The position numbers were made by a program, and so were the translations under genes. Under the pieces are notes generated by a model, which worked only from the letters and a program-made list of their open reading frames with translations, ran no database searches and was not told the DNA's origin. From the NCBI RefSeq assembly GCF_023283845.1, contig NZ_JAKILC010000007.1, positions 124,001 to 188,000 of the forward strand: 64,000 nt of DNA, read 5' to 3'. This DNA comes from Shewanella marinintestina (GTDB lineage Bacteria; Pseudomonadota; Gammaproteobacteria; Enterobacterales; Shewanellaceae). Below are positions 16,350-25,692 of the stretch, one piece after another (position 1 is the stretch's first letter; the number at the start of each line of letters is the position of its first letter).

Positions 16350-17251
16350 CTAGTGACAATCTGCACAAGTTAACTCTGCATGCACAGGTACTCCGCCTGC
16401 CATATCATGTGAGCTATGACATGACTGACACTCAAGTGTTGAATTAACATCAGTTCCTAAATATGTGTCAGGTTCACGAGCAGTAGAGCTATGGCAGCCT
16501 TTACACTCTTGGTTGGCTGGTGCAACAAGCTCTGCGTCTAAAGTGCCTTCTAAGGACTGGTTTAAGTAAGTCACCAACATGTAAGCGACTTCAGCTGTGA
16601 CTTGGGCACAGCGCTCGAACTTAGCTTGATGACTAGAACCAAATTGACTTGCTTTGGACCATAAGGTGACCGAAGTATGGCAAAGTGTTGAGCCAGCAAT
16701 TGATTTACCTATTAAATTTGCTTCTAACAGTGTGCCATCATCTGTTTTGCGGGTAGGTGCCCCAATAGCGCTTAAGAAAGCGCTATCCCCCCTAGGCATC
16801 TCTGACTTTTCATAGAAGCGAAATAGTGCGCGACTTACAGCGGATGGATTAATACCCGCAAGTAAATTTATCGCCATAGCAGCAGCGTTCACACAGCCGT
16901 AAATAGATCCCATACCAAATACACCGCCTTTACCAAAGGTTGCCATATTGGTTGGGATTGCGGCAAAACGGCAGGCATCTTCATGACCTGCATCAGCAAG
17001 AGATTTTATGATCGCATCAAATACACCGTACATACATCCTCCGCGGTCATAGCCGGCATAAGCCAACTTAGCGACAACCATCGGATCGAGTTTTATGTAA
17101 GTGAGTAACTTGGCATCATTACCATTGCTACCGAAATCGATGGGCTCATTACCGCTGCACTGAGGGGCTGCTAAAACTGCTGGAGCAAAGATACTACCAG
17201 TGCTAACAACTGAGAATGTAGCGAATTTTTTAAAGCATCACGTCTATTCAT
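16350..17251 (-). CDS. Exported C_GCAxxG_C_C-type triheme cytochrome, Tat signal out of frame
   Basis: Reading from ATG 17081 gives 243 residues with a C_GCAxxG_C_C-like region (GGCMYGVFDAII, FGMGSIYGCVNAAAMA) and three C-terminal heme motifs, CKGCH, CQSCH and CADCH, resembling split-Soret cytochromes. Heme attachment by c-type machinery needs export, yet this frame has no signal. Upstream, ATG 17251 begins MNRRDALK, a twin-arginine signal, but in another frame. A -1 shift at the six-A run (plus-strand T run at 17226-17231) joins it perfectly to KFATFSVVSTGSIFAPAVLA and then to the cytochrome without a stop, giving about 300 residues. So this is a real one-base deletion, a sequencing error, or slippage-dependent expression. 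The two-gene operon ends with a lipoprotein. Confidence 0.78.
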
Positions 17252-17254
17252 CAT

Positions 17255-17749
17255 TTTCTTTCCCTATTATATTTATGGCGATTTATATTTCGCGCCATAT
17301 ATTTAGAGTTAAATTTAATAATGGTTTGTGATCGAAGACGATAATTTAGTTTTTGAGTTTTTTTTGAGGTTTAAAACTGATTTTATTTAATTATTTTAGT
17401 GGTTTGGCTTATTTTTGTTTTCTATTATTTGTAATTGTAATAGCGTTTAAATATAAACATGATTATGTTCAATGATTGACTTTAAATGTGATCTTGCCGC
17501 TACATAGATTAAGTATTAATAAAGGGTTTACTCATTTATAACCAACAGTGATATATCTAATTTATAGTTTAGGTTATTTTATGGTTACAGTTTACAAAGG
17601 ACTGAGTGCTGAACATTTACACTTGTAAACTTCGACTAGCCTTGAAATTTTTGCTGTCTATTGTTTAAATGTTTCAGGAAGCAACCTGAGTATCAGCTAA
17701 TTTAGATTGACTGCGGAAGGTTTTACTGTTGAAAGAAAAGGAATTTTAC
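17255..17749. other. AT-rich intergenic region with one inverted repeat
   Basis: About 500 bp between divergent genes. The only structure seen is agtttacaa (17589-17597) paired with ttgtaaact (17623-17631), 9-bp arms 25 bp apart, with a further tttaca inside. It could be an operator for either gene. No gene was found. Confidence 0.4.
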
Positions 17750-18115
17750 ATGGATTGGTATCTTCTAGCCTTTAAAAAATATTTTGACTTTAGTGGGCGC
17801 TCTAGACGCAAAGAGTATTGGATGTTTGCGCTATTTAATTTGATTGTAGGTATAACACTTAGCGTACTTGATACTGTGTTCGGTACTTTTAATCTTGAAA
17901 CCGGCTTGGGTCTACTTAGTGGTCTATATTCGTTAGCGGTATTTATTCCAGGACTCGCACTATCGGTTCGCCGCCTGCATGACATTGATAAAAGTGGTTG
18001 GTGGTTACTGCTTTTATTGATCCCTATTATTGGTGTGATTACTGTATTGATCTTCTGTGTGCTTGATAGCAAAACAGAAGAGAATAAATGGGGAAATAGC
18101 CCTAAATTCGCTTGA
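17750..18115 (+). CDS. DUF805 family membrane protein
   Basis: A 121-residue inner-membrane protein matching DUF805: opening MDWYLLAFKKYFDFSGRSRR, then KEYWMFALFN, and the hallmark ALSVRRLHDIDKSGWW before the last membrane segments. About four hydrophobic segments are present. The ATG at 17750 is chosen because AAGGA lies upstream; a TTG at 17729 would add seven charged residues. The function of the family is not known. It is single-gene with its own terminator. Confidence 0.9.
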   Translation: MDWYLLAFKKYFDFSGRSRRKEYWMFALFNLIVGITLSVLDTVFGTFNLETGLGLLSGLYSLAVFIPGLALSVRRLHDIDKSGWWLLLLLIPIIGVITVLIFCVLDSKTEENKWGNSPKFA

Positions 18116-18182
18116 ATCTTAAACAGGCTTGACCTCGAACCTGATCTTGTATGACTGTCTAGAGCTGCGAGCAACGAAGATA

Positions 18183-18220
18183 AAAAAGCCTGTCAGTGTT
18201 AACTGACAGGCTTTTTATTT
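18183..18220 (+). terminator. Rho-independent terminator of the DUF805 gene
   Basis: A 15-bp perfect stem (18183-18197 with 18202-18216), loop gtta, then a T-rich tail. One of the strongest in the window. Confidence 0.92.
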
Positions 18221-18240
18221 TGTTAAATTATCAAGCCAGA

Positions 18241-18296
18241 TTAACGTCTGCCCGGTTCAGTAAAGTGAATAATCCGATCTTCTACTTAGTTATACT
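18241..18296 (-). pseudogene. Decayed C-terminal scrap of an S9 peptidase gene
   Basis: Read on the minus strand, the last 18 or so codons give YN*VEDRIIHFTEPGRR followed by a stop. The intact S9 peptidase at 20536-22578 ends YNQVEDWMTRFAEPGGR, so the scrap matches at most positions but has an in-frame stop. Upstream of it the similarity fades at once. The stretch 18297-18610 holds nothing else recognisable apart from the promoter of the next gene. It is best read as the remnant of a duplicated peptidase gene. Confidence 0.55.
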
Positions 18297-18610
18297 CATA
18301 GGTAACATTTAAGACATTAAGATTACTCTTTAGCTGCCAAAGTACGAGCAAGCTGCCGCTTTGGGCATGTAGTTGAATGATTAGTTTTTCCGTTCTTGTA
18401 GGCTAACTTAATGGTTATGACATCTAATCTATTTTTCATTAGTGCTGACTCAAAATACGATAAATATCTAATCAATATTTTGCTACTTAATTATCTGCCA
18501 TAACCCTTGTTAGCTGTATATAATCTCTCGCCGTAATAATCTATTGTGGCACTGCTTAATCCAACCCTCTGGGGATAAGCAGTCGTTTATCGACTATTTT
18601 AAGAAGAATC

Positions 18611-20452
18611 ATGATTAAAAAATTTCTTTTCATTTCTTTTGCTTTGTCTACGCTTTCAGCTTGTGGCGGTGGTAGCGACAGTAATAAAGATCAAGGTATC
18701 AAAGTTCAAGGCTCTGTGGTTGCAGACGCCTATCTTTTTGATGATGAAGCACTAGCTCAAGTTAACTCTCGACGTGGCACAAGTTATAGTGCTGAAAACG
18801 GCGAGCAAGGTGAAGCTGAGTTAGATATTTGGCATGTATGTGGCGATGTTTATAACAGTTTAATCGAGCCAAGTTTATATAACCAAGATTACGATCAAGA
18901 TGGTATGGCAGAGACTAACCTGACGGATGATGCGGGTAACCTTTATTACAACATCGACCTTAATGGCGACAAGTTAGGTGAGTTGAATATCGTCACTGCC
19001 AGAGAAGGTATTTATCTTAACGTTGATATGAGCTGTGACGCTAAAGCAGATATAAATATCGATAAAGATTTTGATGGTATTAGCGATCTTAACATCGATG
19101 TTGATGGCGACATGGTTGCAGATCGTTTAATCGATATTGATGGTGACGGCGAGCCAGACTTTTCTTATACCGATAGCGATGGAGTATCGCTTGCGGGTGT
19201 GAAAGTACAATTACAAGGTAAGTATGGTGAGTTTGAAACGGTTACTGATGATAATGGTAAATTCTCATTTGATCGTATTCCAACGGGGACTTATACGCTA
19301 AAGGCCGATGATATTGCCCTTGATGGTTCTAATATCTGGACTCGTACTCTGGTTGAGATTGAAGAGTTTGATGACTCGATTGGCGCGTTTAGAATGCACC
19401 AAGACCCGATTATCACTGAGGTGAATCTCAACCATGAAGCCAAGCATCAAGGTTTTTGGCAAGATTTTCATTGGTACTCTAGCGATATTAATACTGAGTA
19501 TGCAGTAGGTGATAGCGTATGGGTCGAGCTGAAAGCTGAAGATCCTAACAATCGCCCGATAACGGCTAAATTTAGCGTTAATTACCGCCCAGAGACTGAA
19601 AAGGTTGTTATTGGGAACGGTGTATATCAGTACCAACACACAATTACCAAAGCTGATACCTTTGAGTACATGATATCGATTTTTGCAGAACTAAGTAATG
19701 ATGACGGTTTCTTTGGTTTAGATGGTACGACTGACGCTCGTGCTTCGATGCAGTTTATGATGGCAGATTATGTTGAACCTGAAGAGTTTGAAGTTGAAAC
19801 TGTCACTGTAGGTGATGAGCGATTTGATAACCCGCCAGACTCAACTTATATGCTGGTTGAAGTAAAGCAGCCAATTGCCATCGATGGCAGTGTTCAGATT
19901 GATATCGAGGTGACAGGCCCTGATGAGCGTATTACCGAATTTCACGTAGTTGGTAGAAAAGACAGTACTACCGAGCTACCAAAGGGTGACAACTTTCTAT
20001 TTGAAGCCGATATCGCTTATCCTCATTACAACTATGAAATTCAATATTTTACCTACTCAGATTTTCTTGCTGAGCGTGAAGAGGTGGTGATTAAAATTCC
20101 ACTCGACACCCAGTTAAAACCTACAATAGTTGATGATTTACTGATTGATGGCGTTACAGCGACTGATGTGATGGTCCGAGTGGATCACACCTATCAGTTA
20201 AAGGCGCTCTATACCGACCCGCAAGATGATGTCGTGCAGTGCCGTTTTGAAAAAGCGGGAAATCATAATGTCGGCGGTAATGGTGATTATATTATTAGCG
20301 ATTGGGGCTCTTGTCAGGTGGAATACACCTTTAAAGAGGTAGATGCGGTCGCTCAGTTTAATCTCAATGCCTATGTACGCAATAGTGATGGCATCGTGGT
20401 CTGGGAAAGTTACGATGATCTTAAGTGGTATAAGGTTAGCGTGACTAAATAA
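18611..20452 (+). CDS. Asp-rich surface lipoprotein with beta-sandwich domain
   Basis: A 613-residue lipoprotein (lipobox LSAC, Cys19, Gly/Ser linker). Residues 90-195 hold repeated calcium-loop-like motifs (YDQDGMAE, DLNGDKLGE, DKDFDGISD, DVDGDMVAD, DIDGDGEPD), reminiscent of thrombospondin type-3 or dockerin loops. Residues 195-260 resemble a carboxypeptidase-regulatory-like beta sandwich (VSLAGVKVQLQGKYG...TDDNGKFSFDRIPTGTYTL). The rest is beta-rich and unassigned. Calcium-stabilised, outer-membrane-anchored or surface-exposed adhesion or binding is a reasonable guess, but no precise function is visible. It is single-gene and convergent with an S9 peptidase. Confidence 0.75.
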   Translation: MIKKFLFISFALSTLSACGGGSDSNKDQGIKVQGSVVADAYLFDDEALAQVNSRRGTSYSAENGEQGEAELDIWHVCGDVYNSLIEPSLYNQDYDQDGMAETNLTDDAGNLYYNIDLNGDKLGELNIVTAREGIYLNVDMSCDAKADINIDKDFDGISDLNIDVDGDMVADRLIDIDGDGEPDFSYTDSDGVSLAGVKVQLQGKYGEFETVTDDNGKFSFDRIPTGTYTLKADDIALDGSNIWTRTLVEIEEFDDSIGAFRMHQDPIITEVNLNHEAKHQGFWQDFHWYSSDINTEYAVGDSVWVELKAEDPNNRPITAKFSVNYRPETEKVVIGNGVYQYQHTITKADTFEYMISIFAELSNDDGFFGLDGTTDARASMQFMMADYVEPEEFEVETVTVGDERFDNPPDSTYMLVEVKQPIAIDGSVQIDIEVTGPDERITEFHVVGRKDSTTELPKGDNFLFEADIAYPHYNYEIQYFTYSDFLAEREEVVIKIPLDTQLKPTIVDDLLIDGVTATDVMVRVDHTYQLKALYTDPQDDVVQCRFEKAGNHNVGGNGDYIISDWGSCQVEYTFKEVDAVAQFNLNAYVRNSDGIVVWESYDDLKWYKVSVTK

Positions 20453-20469
20453 GTGATTTAGACAAGATA

Positions 20470-20498
20470 AAAGGCTGCCAATAGGCAGCCTTTGCTTT
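20470..20498. terminator. Bidirectional rho-independent terminator
   Basis: A 10-bp GC-rich stem (20470-20479 with 20484-20493), loop aata, T-rich on the plus strand. It lies between convergent stops at 20452 and 20536. Confidence 0.85.
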
Positions 20499-20535
20499 TA
20501 TAAAACAGATAAGCAACTGCTTTTATTGAACGAGG

Positions 20536-22578
20536 TTAGCGTCCACCAGGCTCGGCAAAGCGAGTCATCCAATCTTCTACTTGGTTGTACCAATAGATAG
20601 AGTTATTAGGCTTCATGATCCAGTGGTTCTCATCAGGGAAGTAGATCATCTTTGACTCAACTCCACGGGTTTGTAGCGTACGGAATAACTCAAAACCTTG
20701 GCCAACTGGTACACGGTAATCAAGCTGACCGTGGATCACTAATGTCGGCGTATTAAAGTTCTCTGCAAAGTAATGTGGAGAAATAGACTTGTAGATCTCA
20801 GGCTTTTCCCAGTAGCTGCCGAAGCGAGTACTGTGAACTGAGAAGTCAGCTGCCATTTGAGAGTACATGTTGTACACAGCCGCGTGGATCATTAACGCAT
20901 TAAATGGATGCTCTTGACCCAAGATAATCGAGGTTAAATAGCCGCCGTAGCTCGCACCACCAGCAACCATACGTTCGCTATCGATCCAATCTTTTTGTTC
21001 AAACCAGTCAGCTGCTTTCAGCACATCGTCTAGTGACTTGTTCTTCCAGTCTGGGTTGATGCTGTCAGCAAACTCTTGGCCGAAGCCACTTGAACCGTGG
21101 AAGTTAGGCCATGCGGTAACATAACCCCAAGAGGCAAAGGTTTGCGCGTTCCAGCGGTAGTGGAAACCATCAGTAATTGCGCTGTGTGGGCCGCCGTGAA
21201 TTAGCATCATTAATGGATACTTCTTACTGCGATCAAACCTTGGTGGGTAGTGTACCCACATCTGTATGTCTTGATCGTTATAGCCTTTGTAGGTTACCGA
21301 CTCATAAGTGCCCATATCAACGTCAGCAAGAATGTCATCATTAAAGCTATCTAGGCGTGTGGTCTTGCCGTTGCGTGGGTTAATGGTTACAAGACGTGCT
21401 GGATACAAGAAGCTGTCGTTAGTTGCAACGATAGTACCGTCTTCAGCCATCACCGGCTTACCAAAGTTGGTGTCTTTGGTGATCGCTTTTACTTTGCCGT
21501 TTTTAGCATTGATATGATAAATGCGGCTAGTGCCAGCATCATCAATTGCGGCGTAAAAACCTTTGCTGTCTTTGGTCCAGCCAAAGCGTGATACCGAGCG
21601 ATCCCAAGTGTCGTTAATCACCTTTGGTTGACGTTTTTTCATGTCCATCAACACTAGGCGCGAGGTATCTGCGTAGAAACCGTGAATTAACTGCTGAGTA
21701 AAGGCTAACGTTTTGCCGTTAGGGCTAAACTGCGGGTTACTATTTGGCGCTTCGTTGTCTGGGGTTAAGTTTTCAGCTTTGTCGCTACCGATTTTCGCTA
21801 AGAAAATATCAATCTTAGGATCAACTTCGCGGGTCTGCTTAGCTTGATCCCAGCCGTTGGCGGTAAAGGCAATCCACTGCTCGTTTGGCGCGATATCATA
21901 GCTTGATGCGCTTTGCGATGAGCGTGGTAACTGCTGACTCAGTGGTTGAGTAATGGCTTCAATCTCACCGCCGGTCGCAGGGATACGGAACACGTGGGCC
22001 TGACGGTCTTCATCAATCCAATGGTCAAAGCTTGAATAAGGCAGCTCGGTCCATTGGTGTGCTGAAACCTTAGTGTCTTTATCGGCTTTTAGCTGTTCTG
22101 TCATCTCATCCCAGTTCTTCCCCGGGAAAATACGGCTGATAAAGTAGATGTGTTTACCTACCCACTTCATGCCATATACGCCGCCTGGCACATCAGTTAG
22201 CTTTTGCGCTTCACCTGGTCCCGTCATTGGCAGCAGGTATACTTGGCCGGCTTTATCGTCATCACGCTTACTGATAAACGCTAGTGTTTTCCCATCAGGT
22301 GAAAAGGTGGCTTCGCTTGCACGCATGCCTTTAGCTGTCAGTGCTTGCTGGCTATCACCATCTTTATCAAACAACCAAAGCTGGGTTGAGCCTTTGTCTT
22401 CAGGCACATCATATTGGGTTACAGGCGCAACGACTTTGTCGCCGTCCGGTGAAATAATTGGACTGCCTATACGGTTTAGTTGCCACAGCACATCAACCGA
22501 AAGGGGTTTAGTTGATTCTGCATACGCACTTGCCATAGGCATTAGCATAGACAGTAACAGGATCCCGGCTTTCTTCAC
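20536..22578 (-). CDS. Periplasmic S9 prolyl oligopeptidase-family peptidase
   Basis: A 680-residue exported serine peptidase. Residues 1-20 form a signal peptide (cut after AYA). Residues 30-420 are a beta-propeller with several FSPDGKTLAF-type blades. Residues 440-670 are the alpha/beta-hydrolase domain: oxyanion region LIHGGPHSA, nucleophile Ser543 in GGASYGGY, Asp620 in HGQLDYRVP and His652 in DENHW. The length and layout match dipeptidyl or acylaminoacyl peptidases used to digest peptides in the periplasm. It is single-gene with a clear Shine-Dalgarno site. A decayed relative of its C-terminus lies at 18241. Confidence 0.93.
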   Translation of the reverse strand: MKKAGILLLSMLMPMASAYAESTKPLSVDVLWQLNRIGSPIISPDGDKVVAPVTQYDVPEDKGSTQLWLFDKDGDSQQALTAKGMRASEATFSPDGKTLAFISKRDDDKAGQVYLLPMTGPGEAQKLTDVPGGVYGMKWVGKHIYFISRIFPGKNWDEMTEQLKADKDTKVSAHQWTELPYSSFDHWIDEDRQAHVFRIPATGGEIEAITQPLSQQLPRSSQSASSYDIAPNEQWIAFTANGWDQAKQTREVDPKIDIFLAKIGSDKAENLTPDNEAPNSNPQFSPNGKTLAFTQQLIHGFYADTSRLVLMDMKKRQPKVINDTWDRSVSRFGWTKDSKGFYAAIDDAGTSRIYHINAKNGKVKAITKDTNFGKPVMAEDGTIVATNDSFLYPARLVTINPRNGKTTRLDSFNDDILADVDMGTYESVTYKGYNDQDIQMWVHYPPRFDRSKKYPLMMLIHGGPHSAITDGFHYRWNAQTFASWGYVTAWPNFHGSSGFGQEFADSINPDWKNKSLDDVLKAADWFEQKDWIDSERMVAGGASYGGYLTSIILGQEHPFNALMIHAAVYNMYSQMAADFSVHSTRFGSYWEKPEIYKSISPHYFAENFNTPTLVIHGQLDYRVPVGQGFELFRTLQTRGVESKMIYFPDENHWIMKPNNSIYWYNQVEDWMTRFAEPGGR

Positions 22579-22772
22579 GAGTGGTTCTCCTTAGGAGCAA
22601 TTTGTTGAGTTTTTTATTAGTGTTTTAGCCAGCTTGTTACTGGCGAAGCTAGTATAGCTGCGAATATTACAAAAAGGATATCAATATCAAGAGGCTGTTG
22701 CAGATGGTTACACAACTGCTTTAAATAAAGATTAATTGCTGAGAATAAAAGTAGAAGAGAGTTAGATTGAAA

Positions 22773-22809
22773 TAAAAATGGCGGCTGAACCTTGAGTTCA
22801 GCCGCCATT
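22773..22809 (-). terminator. Rho-independent terminator of the DUF2076 gene
   Basis: A 13-bp or longer GC-rich stem (22777-22789 with 22797-22809) followed on the minus strand by a T run. It lies 46 bp after the stop of the gene at 22855. Confidence 0.87.
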
Positions 22810-22854
22810 AGCTTGTGTGGTTTTAGCTATGATACTCGCTGCGATTAAGCGAGA

Positions 22855-23517
22855 TTAAAAGTCTTCGTCATCGCCACCGAAATCACTATCGCCAAAGCCA
22901 GCGTCATCAAAGCCGCCGAAGCTTTCATCACCGCCAAAGCCTGTGTTAGCAAAAGTGTCTTCGCTTGCATACTCAGAAGCAAAACCAGAGTTGTCATCTA
23001 AGAAGCTTGAACCTGTGTCTTCAGGTGCTGCGGTATCCGCCGCTGCAGTCTCAGTTGGTGCTTCTGCTGGCGCTTCTGGAGCAACTTCTGGTGCGGCTTC
23101 TGCTGTTGCTGGAGCTTCGTCACCAAATAGTGCGTTACTGATAAGGTTGCCGGCAACCATACCTGCGGCAACACCTGCAGCAGTTTGCATAAAGCTACCA
23201 AAAGCACTTGGTTGGCGAATTGGTTGTGGTTGCACTGGTGCAGGGTTAGTACCGCCCATCATACGGCTTAATGTGCCACGCTCAGATTCTTTTCTAAAGT
23301 GCTCAACTTGAGACTCTAGGAAGTCATTTTTAGACTTCATATCTTTTAATGCCATCTCTTGTATGATTACCGCTTGAGTTAGCTTATAAACGATGTCTTC
23401 TTGAGATGCGATCTCTTGGCCAATTAGACTTTCTGCTTCAGCATCTTTTGGCTTATTTGGGCTAGCTTTTAGTTTGTTAGCTACGTTTTGGATTAGTTCT
23501 TGTTCTTGCGGAGTCAT
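22855..23517 (-). CDS. DUF2076 family protein
   Basis: A 220-residue protein with the DUF2076 layout: a helical N-terminus with TPQEQELIQNVANKLK, a coiled-coil stretch ending KNDFLESQVEHFR, a Pro/Gln-rich linker, a Gly/Ala hydrophobic segment (TAAGVAAGMVAGNLI), then a Pro/Ala/Glu linker and a C-terminal tail of repeating Gly-Phe-Gly-Asp units (GFGDSDFGGDDEDF). The ATG at 23517 has AGGA eight bases upstream; a TTG six bases earlier is less likely. The role of the family is not established. It has its own terminator. Confidence 0.85.
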   Translation of the reverse strand: MTPQEQELIQNVANKLKASPNKPKDAEAESLIGQEIASQEDIVYKLTQAVIIQEMALKDMKSKNDFLESQVEHFRKESERGTLSRMMGGTNPAPVQPQPIRQPSAFGSFMQTAAGVAAGMVAGNLISNALFGDEAPATAEAAPEVAPEAPAEAPTETAAADTAAPEDTGSSFLDDNSGFASEYASEDTFANTGFGGDESFGGFDDAGFGDSDFGGDDEDF

Positions 23518-23785
23518 TGTCAAATTCCTAAATGTAAGGATACGTCTTTACGTATTTGACGCGCATCCTAGCCTAAGGTTCACATCGTGCGTATAACTAA
23601 TAATTGATTAGCTAATCAAAAGCTTAAATAACTATCAGTTAACAACAATTAACAAACAAGCAGCTTTAAAAACTTACAAAGATTAAGAGAGTTTTATCTA
23701 AAATTGTTTAGGATTTAATCAGTATAGAGAAGGGAAATAAGGAACCGAGGAAGCTAGGAAAAGTTAAGATATGCTAAGTGGTAAA
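23518..23785. other. Gene-free stretch between DUF2076 and nupC genes
   Basis: About 270 bp of AT-rich sequence upstream of the DUF2076 gene, including its promoter. No repeat or operator was recognised. Confidence 0.4.
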
Positions 23786-23821
23786 AAAATGCTTACCCCA
23801 AAACAGGGTAAGCATTTTCAG
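23786..23821 (-). terminator. Rho-independent terminator of nupC
   Basis: A 13-bp perfect stem (23786-23798 with 23806-23818) followed by a T run on the minus strand, 20 bp beyond the nupC stop. Confidence 0.88.
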
Positions 23822-23837
23822 TTGGTCGGTTATGGTC

Positions 23838-25085
23838 TTAGAAAGACATAAATAGACCGACAACCGTAGCTGATAGTAAGTTAGCTAAAGTCGCTGCTAA
23901 CAGTACTTTCATACCAACAGATGCGATGTAGCTAGACTTGTTAGGGATCATGGTACTTAACGCTGCAACCACCATAGATACTGAGCCGATGTTAGCAAAG
24001 CCACATAACGCTACAGTGATGATAGCCACTGATTTTGGTGACATCACTTCACCCGTAGCAGCAACAAGGGTTTCACCTGAAATGTAAGGTGCAAAACCTG
24101 CGTAAGCTACAAACTCATTAAGTACTAGCTTTTGTGCAATAAAGTTACCCGCAACGTTAGCTTCAGCCCAAGGTACGCCAATTAACCAAGCGATAGGCGA
24201 GAAGGCGATGCCCATTAGTAGTTCAAGGGTCACCCCCTCAAAGCCAAACAAGCCGCCAGCCCAGCCAATCAGGCTGTTTAGCATCGCCATTAAACCAATA
24301 CAGGCGATAAGGATTGCACCCACTACCGCAGCAATTTGCATACCGGCGATAGCACCTTTAGCAATAGCGTCGATAAAGTTTGATGGCTTTTCATCATCAG
24401 GAAGTGCTGGCGTGTCGTTAACAGGTTGCTCAGTTTCTGGGATCATTAACTTCGCAAATAGTAGACCGGCTGGGGCACTCATAAAACACGCCATAACCAA
24501 GTAGCGAACTTCAACGCCCATGCCAGCAAGGCCTGCTAATACAGAGCCTGCGATAGAGGCTAGACCGCCAACCATAATGGCAAAAATTTCAGACTTAGTT
24601 AGGTGTTGGTGCCAAGGCTTAACAAAGAGTGGCGCTTCAGTTTGACCGCATACTGTGTTGGCTATGGCGTTCATTGATTCCGCTTTAGATGAACCAATAA
24701 GCTTTTGTAAACCACCACCTAGCACTTTAACCACAAAGCCCATTATGCCCATGTAGTGCAGTAAGCTCACCAGTGACGCAGTAAAGATAATCGCTGGTAG
24801 TACTTGGAAAGCAAAGATAAAACCTAGGTTTTCAACTTGGAAAGTCACTAGGTTACCGAAGACAAAGCTAATACCTTTAGACGCGAAGCCTAAAACGTTA
24901 GCAACGCCGTTAGATAAAGACAGCAATACGCTTTCGCCAAAGCTGGTGGCCAACACAAAGCCTGCAATGGTCAATTGGATGATTAGCGCGCCACCGACGG
25001 TACGCCAGTTAACTTGTTTTTTAGCATTACAGAAAAGGTAGCCCACGACAAGTAACGCTACGATACCTAATATGGATTGAAACAT
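23838..25085 (-). CDS. Concentrative nucleoside transporter, NupC family
   Basis: A 415-residue inner-membrane symporter of the CNT family that takes up nucleosides with a cation gradient. Family landmarks are present: AIANTVCGQTEAPLFVKP, the GLASIAGSVLAGLAGMGV stretch, a SAPAGLLFAKLMIPET segment and the C-terminal LCGFANIGSVSMV. Length and about ten membrane segments fit E. coli NupC. The adenosine deaminase gene at 42313 is in the same window but not the same operon; both would serve purine salvage. The next gene upstream (25117) reads the same way, 31 bp away, so the two could be co-transcribed. Confidence 0.93.
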   Translation of the reverse strand: MFQSILGIVALLVVGYLFCNAKKQVNWRTVGGALIIQLTIAGFVLATSFGESVLLSLSNGVANVLGFASKGISFVFGNLVTFQVENLGFIFAFQVLPAIIFTASLVSLLHYMGIMGFVVKVLGGGLQKLIGSSKAESMNAIANTVCGQTEAPLFVKPWHQHLTKSEIFAIMVGGLASIAGSVLAGLAGMGVEVRYLVMACFMSAPAGLLFAKLMIPETEQPVNDTPALPDDEKPSNFIDAIAKGAIAGMQIAAVVGAILIACIGLMAMLNSLIGWAGGLFGFEGVTLELLMGIAFSPIAWLIGVPWAEANVAGNFIAQKLVLNEFVAYAGFAPYISGETLVAATGEVMSPKSVAIITVALCGFANIGSVSMVVAALSTMIPNKSSYIASVGMKVLLAATLANLLSATVVGLFMSF

Positions 25086-25116
25086 AATAGTTATAACCTA
25101 TTGTTTATTTGATTAA

Positions 25117-25692
25117 TTAAGCTGATTGACTCAGTTGGTTGAGTAAATGGATTAAGCGCTCTACGTGTTGTTGAGCTAATTGCATAACGGTGTTTTGATC
25201 GCCGCCTTCATCAGGTGTTGAATTCATCTCGAAGGTGATAACCGTATCGACAATTTCCATTTGTGCAGCCTTAACGGGATGCATAGCGGCTTGTAAATAC
25301 TGCTCAATAGGCAAGAAGTTAAACTCACCTGGTTGATAGGAGTTTTCAGTTGCACCACAGGTAATCGATAAGATCACTTTTTTGCCTTTTAGCTTGTCGC
25401 CGTTAGGACCGAAGGCAAAGTTGTAGGTAAACACTTCATCAAACCACAGCTTCATCAATGCCGGATAGGTTGACCAGTAAAGTGGAAACTGGAAAACAAT
25501 CGTATCGGCTTGAGTCAGTAAGGCTTGTTCAGCGGCAACATCAATTCGAAAGCCTTGGCAGGCCTCATCAAGTTGATGGATCTTAATCTGGCTAGTATTT
25601 GCTAGCAGTTTAAGTATTTCGGTATTTGCAACGGAGCGTTTGAGGTCGGGATGGCCCGAGATCAATAGCACATTGCTGTTGGTGTCATTCAT
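25117..25692 (-). CDS. NAD(P)H-dependent quinone oxidoreductase (flavodoxin-like fold)
   Basis: A 191-residue soluble flavoprotein of the NQO1/KefF/MdaB type. It shows the N-terminal VLLISGHPDLKRS phosphate-binding stretch, FQFPLYWSTYPALMKLWFDEVF around the FMN site, and GKKVILSITCGATENSY. These enzymes reduce quinones or act as ancillary proteins. It ends 31 bp before nupC on the same strand, so the two may share a transcript, although no functional link is obvious. Confidence 0.88.
   Translation of the reverse strand: MNDTNSNVLLISGHPDLKRSVANTEILKLLANTSQIKIHQLDEACQGFRIDVAAEQALLTQADTIVFQFPLYWSTYPALMKLWFDEVFTYNFAFGPNGDKLKGKKVILSITCGATENSYQPGEFNFLPIEQYLQAAMHPVKAAQMEIVDTVITFEMNSTPDEGGDQNTVMQLAQQHVERLIHLLNQLSQSA

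Noticed and set aside
22617..22808. 63-codon minus-strand frame
   Set aside because: It runs straight through the strong terminator hairpin of the DUF2076 gene and has no ribosome-binding site.
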